Shown piece by piece: positions 1 to 7,862 of a DNA stretch of 51,282 bases. Origin of the DNA: Acinetobacter sp. ANC 4173. GTDB lineage: Bacteria > Pseudomonadota > Gammaproteobacteria > Pseudomonadales > Moraxellaceae. The notes below the pieces were generated by a model that worked only from the letters and a program-made list of their open reading frames with translations, was not told where the DNA came from and did no database searches. The stretch lies in NCBI RefSeq assembly GCF_004331255.1, contig NZ_SJOF01000021.1, positions 1 to 51,282 of the forward strand. Direction: 5' to 3'. A program made the position numbers and the translations under genes. Positions within the stretch are counted from its first letter, which is position 1. Each line of letters starts with the position of its first letter.

Positions 1-60
1 GCAGAACCGTCAGCAGAACCGTCAGCAGAACCGTCAGCAGAACCGTCAGCAGAACCGTCG
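1..60. repeat. 12-bp tandem repeat, five copies
   Basis: The unit GCAGAACCGTCA is repeated five times without interruption, the last copy differing only in its final base. The period is a multiple of three, so it can be translated throughout. On the plus strand the open frame reads (Ala-Glu-Pro-Ser)x5 and ends at a TAA at 91-93, as if it were the C-terminus of a protein entering from the left. On the minus strand an ATG near 76 opens a frame reading Met-Arg-Lys-Lys-Tyr-Ala followed by Thr-Val-Leu-Leu repeats, like a repeat-built hydrophobic N-terminus. The edge of the window prevents a choice. Confidence 0.9.
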
Positions 61-93
61 CATATTTCTTCCGCATGTGCAAGTAGTGTTTAA
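1..93 (+). CDS. possible C-terminal end of an unknown AEPS-repeat protein (partial)
   Basis: The frame that starts with the first base is open to a TAA at 91-93 and consists of five Ala-Glu-Pro-Ser units followed by about ten residues. Only the end would be in the window, so no family can be named. Low-complexity Pro/Glu tails occur in envelope-associated proteins, but that is only an analogy. The competing minus-strand reading of the same repeat (Thr-Val-Leu-Leu units after a basic start) is equally open, so this call is tentative. Confidence 0.25.
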   Translation, partial: AEPSAEPSAEPSAEPSAEPSHISSACASSV

Positions 94-446
94 AACTAAT
101 CATTATCAACAGCCCCTGTTTTTAAGCCACATTCATGATCAATCTAAACGTGATAAAAAGAACTCTTGCTAATCCATCCAAACTTTTCAATTCATGTATC
201 TATAACGTCTAAATGAATTTTTCGATCAATAAATTTAAGGTAAAAACTCTCAATCAAATTTTTATTATTTTTAATAAAAACTAAACCACTATGTAAAAAC
301 AATAACTTAAAAAATTATTCTTCCATTTTCTTTTGATTTAGTGTTATTAGTCGTATAAATCACCTCCCCCTCCCTACTTATCCAAGGGGTGGTTTGTCAT
401 TAAGTGATTGATTGATTTTCTGCGCCTTAAGAAAAATTATTTACAT
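94..446. other. gene-free AT-rich spacer
   Basis: No open frame of note is seen on either strand. The stretch is rich in A and T apart from a pyrimidine-rich block near 361-378 followed by a G-rich block near 386-392, which could form an imperfect hairpin. I see no tRNA, attachment core or insertion-sequence end here. Confidence 0.5.
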
Positions 447-503
447 TTTAATGCGCATTAAAGTGTTAAATATTTCATTTATATGCGCATAAAAGTGTTA
501 AAG
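420..503. promoter_or_regulatory. three phased operator-like repeats upstream of the ATPase gene
   Basis: The sequence TGCGC followed by an A-rich tail starts at 421, 452 and 484, that is every 31-32 bp or about three helical turns. The second and third copies match over 19 of 20 bases (451-470 and 483-502). The second copy is centred on a perfect 16-bp palindrome (447-462, core ATGCGCAT) and the third on a 10-bp palindrome (482-491). The phasing and palindromic cores suggest cooperative binding of a dimeric regulator. No regulator gene is adjacent, so the ligand protein is unknown. Confidence 0.55.
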
Positions 504-548
504 AAAGATATAATATTAAACAGTTGACTTGATTACAAATAGGACAGG

Positions 549-1865
549 ATGATGCAGCGTACCTTACTTAAGGCTTTAATGGCATGGAAAAATAAACCCT
601 TGCGTAAGCCATTATTGATCGATGGTGCCAGGCAAACAGGTAAAACATTCTTGCTACAAGAATTGTTTGGCAATACCTTTACCAACATCCTTCGTATCGA
701 CTTTCTTGAAAATCCAACTTACAAAAAAGCATTCGATGGCTCCCTGTCACCTGAAGAACTATTGATGAACATTGAGCTGCTGACAAACCAAGTGTTTAAC
801 CCAGAAACTGATCTGCTGATCTTAGATGAGATTGGCGAATGTGAACGTGCAGTTACCTCATTAAAATATTTTGCCGAAAAAGCGCCATCCTATTTTGTAG
901 CTGCCAGTGGCTCGAACATTGGTTTGTTAAACACCTTTCCTGTTGGTAAGGTAGAACAATACAATTTACGTCCATTAAGCTTCCAAGAATTTATTTATGC
1001 TTCTGGGGAACAGGCTCTAATTAAGGCCTTTGATAGCCAAATAAACACTCCGGCAGTACATTCTAAATTAATGGACAAACTGACGGACTATTTTTTTACT
1101 GGAGGACTGCCTGAAGCAGTTGCTTCTTGGTATCAATATAAAGAGTCGAGCATTTTAGAACGTGTTGAAAAAGTCTCTAAAATTCATGCAGATTTAGTCG
1201 AAGGTTATCGACGTGACTTTGGTAAATACGCGGGTAAGGTCGATGCGAAACTAATTGAATCTGTATTTAATAGCATTCCATCACAATTATCGCAGGTTTC
1301 CGATGAGTCCGTTAAGCGCTTCAAATTCAAAAATGTTCATGAGCGTAAGTCTCGTTATAGCGATTTTGAAACCGCAATCCATTGGTTAAAATGTTGTCGT
1401 TTGGCCTTAGCGAACTATCCCATTGAAGGGCAACCTAAATCACCGCTAGCAGCCTATAAAAAAGAGAATATGGTCAAACTGTTTCTATTTGATGTGGGGC
1501 TGCTCAATCATATGCTGGGTAGTAGTTATAAAGAGATCAAACGACAAAGCTATGAGTACAAGGGATATGTGGCAGAAAACTTTGTTCAGCAAGAACTCAC
1601 CGCCATCAATGTGGACCCTAGTTACTCATGGAATGATGCCCGCGCTGAAATTGAATTTATTCTGGCAACTGATGAAGGAGATATCGTCCCAGTCGAAGTC
1701 AAAAGTGGTAAACGCACACGTGCTAAATCATTAACGTCCTATATTGAAAAGTGCGCACCAAGCAAAACATTCAAATTAACTGGAACACAAGGTTCTTCAG
1801 AGCTAGAACAAACCAATATAGTAATGCCCTTGTACTACACACAGTATTTGCCCTTGAGGCTGTGA
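549..1865 (+). CDS. AAA+ ATPase with C-terminal DUF4143 domain
   Basis: The 438-residue protein has a P-loop GARQTGKT at residues 26-33 and a Walker B LLILDEI at about 89-95, followed by a DUF4143 C-terminal region. Near the end an acidic residue, a beta strand and the string VPVEVKSGK resemble the PD-(D/E)XK nuclease-like fold reported for this family. Such ATPases are common orphan genes of accessory regions; their cellular role is not settled, and nothing here identifies a partner. The start has GGAC a few bases upstream, and a second ATG follows directly. It stands alone, with an insertion sequence downstream and the phased repeats upstream. Confidence 0.85.
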   Translation: MMQRTLLKALMAWKNKPLRKPLLIDGARQTGKTFLLQELFGNTFTNILRIDFLENPTYKKAFDGSLSPEELLMNIELLTNQVFNPETDLLILDEIGECERAVTSLKYFAEKAPSYFVAASGSNIGLLNTFPVGKVEQYNLRPLSFQEFIYASGEQALIKAFDSQINTPAVHSKLMDKLTDYFFTGGLPEAVASWYQYKESSILERVEKVSKIHADLVEGYRRDFGKYAGKVDAKLIESVFNSIPSQLSQVSDESVKRFKFKNVHERKSRYSDFETAIHWLKCCRLALANYPIEGQPKSPLAAYKKENMVKLFLFDVGLLNHMLGSSYKEIKRQSYEYKGYVAENFVQQELTAINVDPSYSWNDARAEIEFILATDEGDIVPVEVKSGKRTRAKSLTSYIEKCAPSKTFKLTGTQGSSELEQTNIVMPLYYTQYLPLRL

Positions 1866-1958
1866 TTGCTTCTTTCATATTCCAAGCGAGTCAGGCCTAA
1901 CCAGAGTTATGTTACTGGTAATATGGACTGCTCCCAGTATCCTAGACATGAGACAGCC

Positions 1959-2765
1959 TCATTTTGAAGCTGCTTCAAAGGCTTCTGGACTCATCCCATC
2001 GAGATGCGAATGACGCCTGATTCGATTGTAAAACATCTCGATATAATCAAACACATCTGCACGGGCCATTTCTCGAGTTTTATAGATCCTCTTTTTAATT
2101 CTTTCCTTCTTCAAGCTGCTAAAAAAGGATTCAGCAACGGCATTGTCCCAGCAGTTTCCGCGACGACTCATACTTGGAACTAAATTATGCTTCTGACAGA
2201 ATTTCTGCCAGTCTCCGCTGCTGTATTGTGAGCCTTGATCTGAATGTATGATCACAGACTCATTTGGCCTGCGTCGCCACACGGCCATGAGAAGTGCATC
2301 CAAAACGATATCCTTAGCAAGCGTGGGTTTCATTGACCAACCGATCACTTTCCTTGAATATAAATCAAGAACCACAGCCAGATATAACCAGCCTTGCCAT
2401 GTGCGGATGTAGGTAATATCAGTCACCCAAGAGGTATCAGGTGTGTTTACAACAAACTCTCGATTTAAATGGTTGGGTGGAACGATTTGAGGACGACCAC
2501 AGCCATAACTCTTATGCTTTTTATATCCTCGAACAGCTGCAATGCAGTTGTTCTTCATGATCTTCAGCACACGATTAGGCCCGCAGCTTTCACCTAACTC
2601 TTTAAGATCCAGCGTGATGCGACGATAACCATAGATACCATAACTGGCCTCATAAGAAGACCGGATCAGTTGTAATAACCGCTTATCTTCAATCGTTCTG
2701 CATGATTCAGGTTCATGCAACCAGGCGTAATAGCCAGCACGCGCAATCTTAAGAACCCGACACAT
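1959..2765 (-). CDS. IS3-family transposase OrfB (DDE integrase domain)
   Basis: The 268-residue reading contains the N-terminal HTH_21-like region, then the rve integrase core with the catalytic triad visible as Asp in VTDITYI, Asp in HSDQGSQYS and Glu in NAVAESFFSSLKKE. Length is normal. The frame stays open upstream of this ATG to position 2816, adding VKYQFILEYSHQFKIKT, directly at the OrfA stop. The natural product is therefore probably longer than the ATG reading, either through a ribosomal shift or through coupled initiation. All catalytic residues are present, so the element may still be active. Confidence 0.9.
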   Translation of the reverse strand: MCRVLKIARAGYYAWLHEPESCRTIEDKRLLQLIRSSYEASYGIYGYRRITLDLKELGESCGPNRVLKIMKNNCIAAVRGYKKHKSYGCGRPQIVPPNHLNREFVVNTPDTSWVTDITYIRTWQGWLYLAVVLDLYSRKVIGWSMKPTLAKDIVLDALLMAVWRRRPNESVIIHSDQGSQYSSGDWQKFCQKHNLVPSMSRRGNCWDNAVAESFFSSLKKERIKKRIYKTREMARADVFDYIEMFYNRIRRHSHLDGMSPEAFEAASK

Positions 2766-2812
2766 CGTTTTAATCTTAAATTGATGGCTGTATTCAAGGA
2801 TAAACTGATACT

Positions 2813-3097
2813 TTACTCAGGCAGGCTTGCAAAGTACCTTGCGGCCTTTTTTAAGATATCCCGTTCTTCTTCCGTTTGCTTAAGCTGACTTTTAAGGCGC
2901 AGAATTTCTTTCTTTGCCTCAAGTAGTTCATGTTCATCAGGGTTGTTGCGTAAAGATTGTAACGCCTTTAGCCATTTATAAATGCTGTGCTGTGATACAC
3001 CCAAACGTTCTGCCACATCAGTGACAGAATATCCACGTTCAGTAATCAATTTAACAGCTTCATCTTTAAATTCTGGGGTATATCGTTGTCCTCTCAT
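2813..3097 (-). CDS. IS3-family transposase OrfA (HTH)
   Basis: This 94-residue protein has the HTH_Tnp_1 fold: YTPEFKDEAV followed by a helix-turn-helix around SVTDVAERLGVSQHSIYKW. A C-terminal leucine-heptad coiled coil (LLEAKKEILRLKSQL) would mediate multimerisation with OrfB. It binds the terminal repeats and regulates transposition. An A6G run lies near its 3' end (about 2845-2851), which looks like an IS3 slippery site. However, the -1 frame from there meets a TGA before joining OrfB, so simple slippage at that point would not give the fusion. Confidence 0.9.
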   Translation of the reverse strand: MRGQRYTPEFKDEAVKLITERGYSVTDVAERLGVSQHSIYKWLKALQSLRNNPDEHELLEAKKEILRLKSQLKQTEEERDILKKAARYFASLPE

Positions 3098-3165
3098 AAT
3101 GTTCTCTCCTATGCAAAAAGAATAGACGATATTTGTCTAGGAGAGTGGTGGCAGTCCATTACACC

Positions 3166-3804
3166 ATGCCATCATTTATACAGACGTTTTCACAACCGGA
3201 GGATTTCATCCTGTCCGGTGTCAGTCTGGAAAGCTGCATCTACCAGTGTTGGTCGGCTATCCGAAGGACAATGCCGCGGGAAGCTATCCAGGATCCGGAA
3301 AAAGAAATCTTGACGGACAGGAACTTTATGGCATGGCTGCCGCTTAATTTTTGTGACGGAGAAATTGAACTCTGGCTTGCCAGCGAACTTGTTGCTGAGG
3401 CCCCGGCTTACGCGAGAGGATTTATTGGTCTGACTTTTCCTATTGATCAGTCAGACTAGTTTGAAAGTATTTATCTCAGGCCGACAAACAGCCTGGCTGA
3501 TGACCAACTGAGACGCAACCACAGCGTTCAGTATGTAGCATACCCGGATTATCGATTTGATCGTCTCAGACGTGAGTCACCTGAGAAATATGAAACCTAT
3601 GCTGAACTGGAATTAGCTCGCTGGATGCATATGCGGATTGATGTAAAAGGACAACGCGCAGTGCTCTATCTGAATCATTCTGATAAGCCGGCTTTAATCA
3701 TCAATGACCTAAAGCTTGGATCAAACCAGCGTGGTGGTGTGGGCGTATGGCTTGAGTCGGGAACGGTGGCGTATATTCGGGAGCTAACAATCCGAGGTAA
3801 ATAA
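3166..3804 (+). pseudogene. broken gene for a concanavalin A-like/LamG-type (DUF1080-like) protein
   Basis: One reading frame covers the whole region, interrupted by a single TAG at 3457-3459. Before it the product reads MPSFIQTFSQPEDF..., and after it continues with FESIYLRPTN, NHSVQYVAYPDY and the terminal RGGVGVWLESGTVAYIREL. This is the jelly-roll pattern of 3-keto-disaccharide-hydrolase-like (DUF1080) or LamG proteins. About 212 codons would be expected intact. The ATG lies only 8 bp from the IS3 end, so the native promoter has also been removed. The family call rests on motif memory, and the codon use is richer in G and C than that of the flanking genes. Confidence 0.65.
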
Positions 3805-3828
3805 AAGCTTCAAAGTTTGAACAGTTTC

Positions 3829-4692
3829 TTATTTCAATCCTAACCCAACCTTTTTCAGTATCATAGATATGACGTTTGAAGCGTGCACCACTAAAGGATC
3901 ACTACGACGATCCGGGTGCTTTGCTATCCAAATATCAAGACTGAGCATAGATTCATCTACCTCGAGCTTCACCAGACGCTTATCCCTGTCTGCAAGGAAG
4001 CATGGCAACCCTGCAACCCCCACCCCTGAACAAACAGTTTCATACTGATGACTGAGATCCGCCATTTCACATAAAACGCGCTTATCACCAATTATTTTAT
4101 CCAGCCATTGTTTATGTTCAAAGTTGGTTACACGTTCGGGATAGGCTATAAATTCCCAGCATTCGGGTTTTTCACGGTGGCAGTAACTACTTGCAGCATA
4201 AAGAGCAAAATCCATCTTCCCGATTTTCTTGATTATATCCGAGTCTTGAGTTCCAGGGGATAATCTGACGGCAAGGTCTGCCTCAAGTCTGGACAGAGAA
4301 ACAAAGTGCACATCACTCAATATCGATATAAGAACCCCGGGAAGCTCCTGAGAGAATATCAACATGTTAGTGGCAAATAAATGTTTGGCAAGAACAGGTG
4401 GCGCTGAAATGGTCACCTTCTCTCTTTTTGCATTATTCGCGACTGACAGACGCTTTATTTTGAATGTACAGGCTTCTATCTCAAGGGCCTCTGCAAGAAT
4501 AATTTTTCCTTGTGCCGTCAACCTTGCCTCACGCGGGAGTCGCTCGATAAGTTTCAACCCAAGTTCAGCCTCAAGTAACATCAGACGGCGGCTCACCGTT
4601 GCCTGGTCAACATCCAGGGCCTTGGCAGCCCCTGAAAGCGTACCTGATCTCGCTATGGCAACAAAAAAACGAAGATTTTCCCAGTTCATCAT
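3829..4692 (-). CDS. LysR-family transcriptional regulator, divergent from efflux pump
   Basis: The 287-residue protein starts with a classic LysR winged helix-turn-helix (LRFFVAIARSGTLSGAAKALDVDQATVSRRL, about residues 5-35) and has a type 2 periplasmic-binding-like effector domain. It lies back to back with the DHA2 transporter gene, with 99 bp between the starts, so it most likely controls that pump and itself. Two in-frame ATGs occur at the start; neither has a strong Shine-Dalgarno. Composition is more GC-rich than the rest of the window and looks enterobacterial. The inducer is unknown. Confidence 0.85.
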   Translation of the reverse strand: MMNWENLRFFVAIARSGTLSGAAKALDVDQATVSRRLMLLEAELGLKLIERLPREARLTAQGKIILAEALEIEACTFKIKRLSVANNAKREKVTISAPPVLAKHLFATNMLIFSQELPGVLISILSDVHFVSLSRLEADLAVRLSPGTQDSDIIKKIGKMDFALYAASSYCHREKPECWEFIAYPERVTNFEHKQWLDKIIGDKRVLCEMADLSHQYETVCSGVGVAGLPCFLADRDKRLVKLEVDESMLSLDIWIAKHPDRRSDPLVVHASNVISMILKKVGLGLK

Positions 4693-4791
4693 GTATGCAC
4701 TTTTGCATGGGTAGTGTGCATATTCTAGTATTTATACATGCCATGGCAAGCTCTATCATTAAATCAGTTTTTTGATTGCTGGATAGACATA
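4693..4791. promoter_or_regulatory. divergent LysR/MFS control region
   Basis: The gap contains an inverted repeat, ATGCA and TGCAT separated by CTTT (4695-4708), and a further TGCAT at 4717-4721. This fits a LysR-type recognition and activation site set between two divergent genes. No -10/-35 pair is certain. Confidence 0.45.
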
Positions 4792-6162
4792 ATGTCAAAA
4801 TATACTCCTTCTTTGATAGCCATACAGCTCGCCACCTGTATGGGTTTCCTCGTGGTTCAACTCGATGTGAGCGTAGTCAATGTTGGCTTAGGCTCCCTTA
4901 AAAATGCCTTCAATACCAACCTCACAGGTCTTCAGTGGGTAATTAACAGCTACGCACTGGTGTTTGCGGCGTTGCTGATTATTGGTGGGACTTTTGGGGA
5001 TAAATTCGGGGCGAGAAACATTTTTACCTGGGGATTTGCCTTATTTACAGTGGGTTCTATCGGGTGTGGCCTTGCCAATAGCCTGTCTGTTCTCATTGCT
5101 CTGAGAGGAGTCCAGGGGATGGGGGCAGCTCTGCTTGTGCCTACTTCACTGACACTGATCAGACTGTCATTTACCGACCCGGGCATGCGAAGAACCGCAG
5201 TAGCAACTTGGGGAGCCTGCGGGGGAATAGCCTTAGCTGTGGGGCCTGTTTTTGGCGGCGTTTTAATTCAGTATTTCGGTTGGCGCAGCGTATTCCTCGT
5301 TAATGTACCACTGGGCTTACTCGCGATTTACCTGATTTTGCGTTCAGCTCCGCCATCGCCACGGGTAGATAAAAAAGTCGATGGATTAGGCCAGGGAACG
5401 ATTGCGGTAAGCATTACGGCATTGACCTATGGATTAACTCAGTCAAGCTCTGAAGGATGGTCCTGGGGGCCTGTAGTCATGATGACCGTTGCAGCGATAT
5501 TTTTAGTGCTGTTCATCCAGGTTCAAAGACGCGTTGCGTCCCCTATGCTGCCCCCGCGCCTGGCTAAAAATAAAATTTTAGCTACTACAGCGCTCTGTGG
5601 TGCGGTAATCAATCTCACCTTTTATGGCACAGTCTTTGACCTGAGCATCTATTTCCAGAGCATTCTTCATTACGATTCGATCAAAACGGGACTATCTTTT
5701 ATTCCATTAACGGCTGTGTTGACCATTTCTACAATGGTTTCGACAAAAGTTGCAAAAAAAGTCAGCGATATCCGGATCATCAATACTGGCTTTGGTGTTC
5801 AGATAATCGGTTTTATTTTGTTGTCACAGTTAACCGAGTCCAGCTCTCTGTGGTTCCTGAACGGCACTCTCATGTTGATCGGTATTGGTAGTGCAATGTC
5901 TGTACCTTCCATTACCAATTCGATGCTCTCTTCAGTATCTCAGGACGACGCGGGAATGGCTTCTGGTCTGATGGCATCTGCAAGACAAATTGGTGGCGTT
6001 ATTGGTGTGGGTCTGTTTGGTGCCATGATTGCCCAAAGTGATCTACATTCATTTTCAACCGGTATGGCGTATGGGATGTGGGTCTCTGCGTTTTGTTTAG
6101 TGATGTGTATAGGCGTTAATGTTCTGGTATTGCGTAAGGATGAAGTCCCAGCCAAAGCCTGA
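4792..6162 (+). CDS. DHA2-family major facilitator drug:H+ antiporter
   Basis: The protein has about 456 residues and 14 predicted membrane segments. It carries the DHA2 (EmrB/QacA) signatures: an N-terminal QLDVSVVNVGL and LQWVINSYAL, motif A around GGTFGDKFGARN, and motif C around GPVFGGVLIQYFGWRSVF. It would sit in the inner membrane and export small hydrophobic compounds using the proton gradient. I place the start at the ATG at 4792 (MSKYTPSLIAIQL), with GGA about eight bases upstream; an upstream ATG at 4738 would add 18 residues with no ribosome binding site. The substrate cannot be read from the sequence. Confidence 0.85.
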   Translation: MSKYTPSLIAIQLATCMGFLVVQLDVSVVNVGLGSLKNAFNTNLTGLQWVINSYALVFAALLIIGGTFGDKFGARNIFTWGFALFTVGSIGCGLANSLSVLIALRGVQGMGAALLVPTSLTLIRLSFTDPGMRRTAVATWGACGGIALAVGPVFGGVLIQYFGWRSVFLVNVPLGLLAIYLILRSAPPSPRVDKKVDGLGQGTIAVSITALTYGLTQSSSEGWSWGPVVMMTVAAIFLVLFIQVQRRVASPMLPPRLAKNKILATTALCGAVINLTFYGTVFDLSIYFQSILHYDSIKTGLSFIPLTAVLTISTMVSTKVAKKVSDIRIINTGFGVQIIGFILLSQLTESSSLWFLNGTLMLIGIGSAMSVPSITNSMLSSVSQDDAGMASGLMASARQIGGVIGVGLFGAMIAQSDLHSFSTGMAYGMWVSAFCLVMCIGVNVLVLRKDEVPAKA

Positions 6163-6250
6163 CAGGGTTGCTATGCAATGTATATATTTCAGGTATTCTG
6201 ACAACTTTTTGTAATATGTGATGAAGTTTAACGCAAATATGGAGCGATTT

Positions 6251-6642
6251 ATGTCTACTCATTCTAAAGAACAAACCGACCAAACATCTGATTTTGAAAA
6301 TCTGACGTGCTGGTAAGTAGTGGGAGCGCAAGGAACGGTAAAATTTACGAAAAATATCCGGAAGGTAAACCGCATTTAACTGTCATGAAAATGCACTTTG
6401 AGGCGAATACAACACTGCCCTGGCACACCCACCCGATGCCTAATGTTGCCTATATTATTTTCGGGTCGCTAACGATTGAAGACAAAGAGACGGGCAAAAG
6501 TCGGAAATTTACAGCGGGTGAGGCGTTTAACGAATCTGTTGATGATATACATCGTGGTTTTACCACCGACGAACCAGTCGAAGTAATTATTGCTTATGCA
6601 GGAGTTGAAGGACAGGCGCTTTCAAAACCCTATAATTATTAA
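6251..6642 (+). pseudogene. cupin-domain protein gene with a one-base frameshift
   Basis: A strong GGAG lies six bases before the ATG at 6251, opening MSTHSKEQTDQTSDFENLT, which stops at a TAA (6314-6316). The same protein continues in another frame from about 6307 as VLVSSGSARNGKIYEKYPEG and the cupin motifs (LPWHTHPMPN, then FTAGEAFNE). Joining the two needs one extra base at about 6306, as in ACG-GTG shortened to ACGTG. The intact product would have about 130 residues, a small metal-binding cupin. A GTG at 6307 gives an apparent separate frame, but it has no ribosome binding site. It follows the MFS gene by about 90 bp. Confidence 0.75.
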
Positions 6643-6650
6643 TCTTACCT

Positions 6651-6675
6651 AAAGCATACTCTTATAGTATGCTTT
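6651..6675. terminator. hairpin after the cupin gene
   Basis: A perfect 10-bp stem, AAAGCATACT with AGTATGCTTT, encloses the loop CTTAT just after the cupin stop. The IS5-family element begins at the very next base (6676), so the original T-tract has been displaced. Confidence 0.65.
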
Positions 6676-7714
6676 GGCTTTGTTGCACAAAGCTATCCTT
6701 AAAGGCTTCTTCATCAATATAATTTCCAGATGAAGAAATCTGCATCCAAAATCTATCGTACAACCAATTGGCCCACATACAACCGAGCTCTCATTAATCG
6801 TGGGAATATTACCATTTGGTTTGATCCCAAAACACAATGGTATGCTCAGCCACAAGCTAAGCATGGAAGAAATCAAACCTATTCTGATACAGCAATTCAG
6901 TGCTGTTTGATGATCAAATCTTTCTTTCGACTTTCTTTGCGTATGGTCACAGGTTTTGTGCAAAGCCTAATTCAACTCAGTGGGTTAAGTTGGACAGCAC
7001 CGGATTATTCCACACTTTGCCGACGACAAAAGCAGATTGATATTGCGATCAGCTATCAAAAAAGTCATGAAGGATTACATCTATTGATAGACTCAACTGG
7101 CCTTAAGTTTTTAGGTGAAGGTGAGTGGAAACGCAAGAAACATCAGCCTGAATATCGTCGGCAATGGCGTAAACTACATATTGGTATAGATGCTAAAACC
7201 TTGCAAATACGAGCTTTACAGCTCACAACAAATAATGTCAGTGATTCACAAGTCTTGGATGTTCTGTTGAATCAAATCCCATCTGATGAATGTATTGATT
7301 CTGTCTATACGGATTGAGCATATGACACGAAACAATGCCGACAGGTCATTGCAGATCGGCAAGCACATGCAGTGATTCCGCCCAGAAAAAATGTAAGGCC
7401 GTGGAAAGATAAGAAATTGGGATCTTTAGAGAGAAATGAATTATTGAAAACAGTTAAGCGTCTAGGAAGAACACTTTGGAAAAAGTGGTCTGGTTATCAT
7501 CGACGTAGTTTGGTCGAAACCAAGATGCATTGCATCAAACTATTGGGCGATAAACTCAGTGCAAGGAGTTTTAACAGTCAGGTCAATGAAGTCCATGCAC
7601 GTATAGCTGTGTTAAATAAATTTACAGAATTAGGCCGACCTCATACCCAAGTTGCAACCTAAATTTAAGCAACTTAGGAAAACTTTACCTTCAAAGGCTT
7701 TATGCAACAAAGCC
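6676..7714 (+). mobile_element. IS5-family (IS903-group) insertion sequence with disabled transposase
   Basis: Terminal inverted repeats begin GGCTTTGTTGCA: left end 6676-6693, right end complementary at 7697-7714, with 17 of 18 bases matching. The length of 1039 bp is typical of the group. The 9 bp on the left (GTATGCTTT) and on the right (CCGCACCGC) do not match, so the usual 9-bp duplication is absent. The left side abuts the cupin terminator exactly and the right side abuts what looks like the end of another element. Confidence 0.85.
6730..7662 (+). pseudogene. IS5/IS903-group transposase, interrupted by TGA
   Basis: One frame runs from the ATG at 6730 to TAA at 7660, apart from a TGA at 7315-7317. 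The first part has the IS903-type N-terminus (NWPTYNRALINRGNITIWF) and the first catalytic Asp in LLIDSTGLKF. The stop falls in the second DDE region (SVYTD-stop-AYDT), where family members have DGAYDT, so it replaces a glycine codon by one base change (GGA to TGA). The last part (RKNVRPW, RRSLVETKM with the catalytic Glu, NKFTELGRP) is normal. The enzyme is probably inactive without read-through. Confidence 0.85.
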
Positions 7715-7775
7715 CCGCACCGCTGGAAACCCAGCCCAAATTAAAAAATAGCGATGGGGTTCAGCGGACGCTTAC
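7715..7775 (-). mobile_element. possible truncated IS66-family end
   Basis: Read on the minus strand from 7775, the sequence begins GTAAGCGTCCGCTGAACCCC. IS66-family elements, as I recall, start with GTAAGCG-type termini. The stretch is richer in G and C than the AT-rich DNA just beyond 7776, and it is cut at 7714 by the IS5-family element. I interpret it as the remaining tip of an older element. No second end or IS66 gene is visible in the window. Confidence 0.35.
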
Positions 7776-7862
7776 CTTTAACTTTTAAATATTTATGTAA
7801 TTAAGCCAACTCATACTGCCTAATTTTTATGATTGAAATTTAAAGTTGATGGTATGATTAAG

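Larger units (their letters stand above)
1924..3158 (-). mobile_element. IS3-family insertion sequence (1235 bp)
   Basis: Imperfect terminal inverted repeats match at 21 of 25 positions: 1924-1948 begins TGGACTGC, and 3134-3158 ends with its complement GCAGTCCA. They enclose an OrfA/OrfB pair typical of the IS3 family, probably the IS51-like group (group inferred from protein style). The three bases outside each end (ATA on the left, TTA on the right) do not match, so there is no target-site duplication. Left and right flanks also differ in composition. Both facts suggest that one side was rearranged after insertion. Confidence 0.85.

Noticed and set aside
1..60. CRISPR array or plasmid iterons
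   Set aside because: The units are contiguous 12-mers without spacers and translate in frame; there is no cas or rep gene nearby.
2813..2851. Programmed -1 frameshift at the A6G run of OrfA
   Set aside because: The -1 frame after that run meets a TGA before the OrfB frame begins, so this slip alone would not make OrfAB.
3086..3459. Genes starting inside the right end of the IS3 element
   Set aside because: These frames begin in the terminal repeat; the real coding potential starts at 3166 and belongs to the broken lectin-fold gene.
6307..6642. Intact cupin gene starting at GTG 6307
   Set aside because: There is no ribosome site before the GTG, while a strong one precedes the ATG at 6251 in the other frame; a frameshifted longer gene explains both.
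3159..7714. Composite transposon made of the IS3 and IS5 elements
   Set aside because: The two elements belong to different families with unrelated ends, and neither has a target-site duplication, so they could not transpose as a unit.
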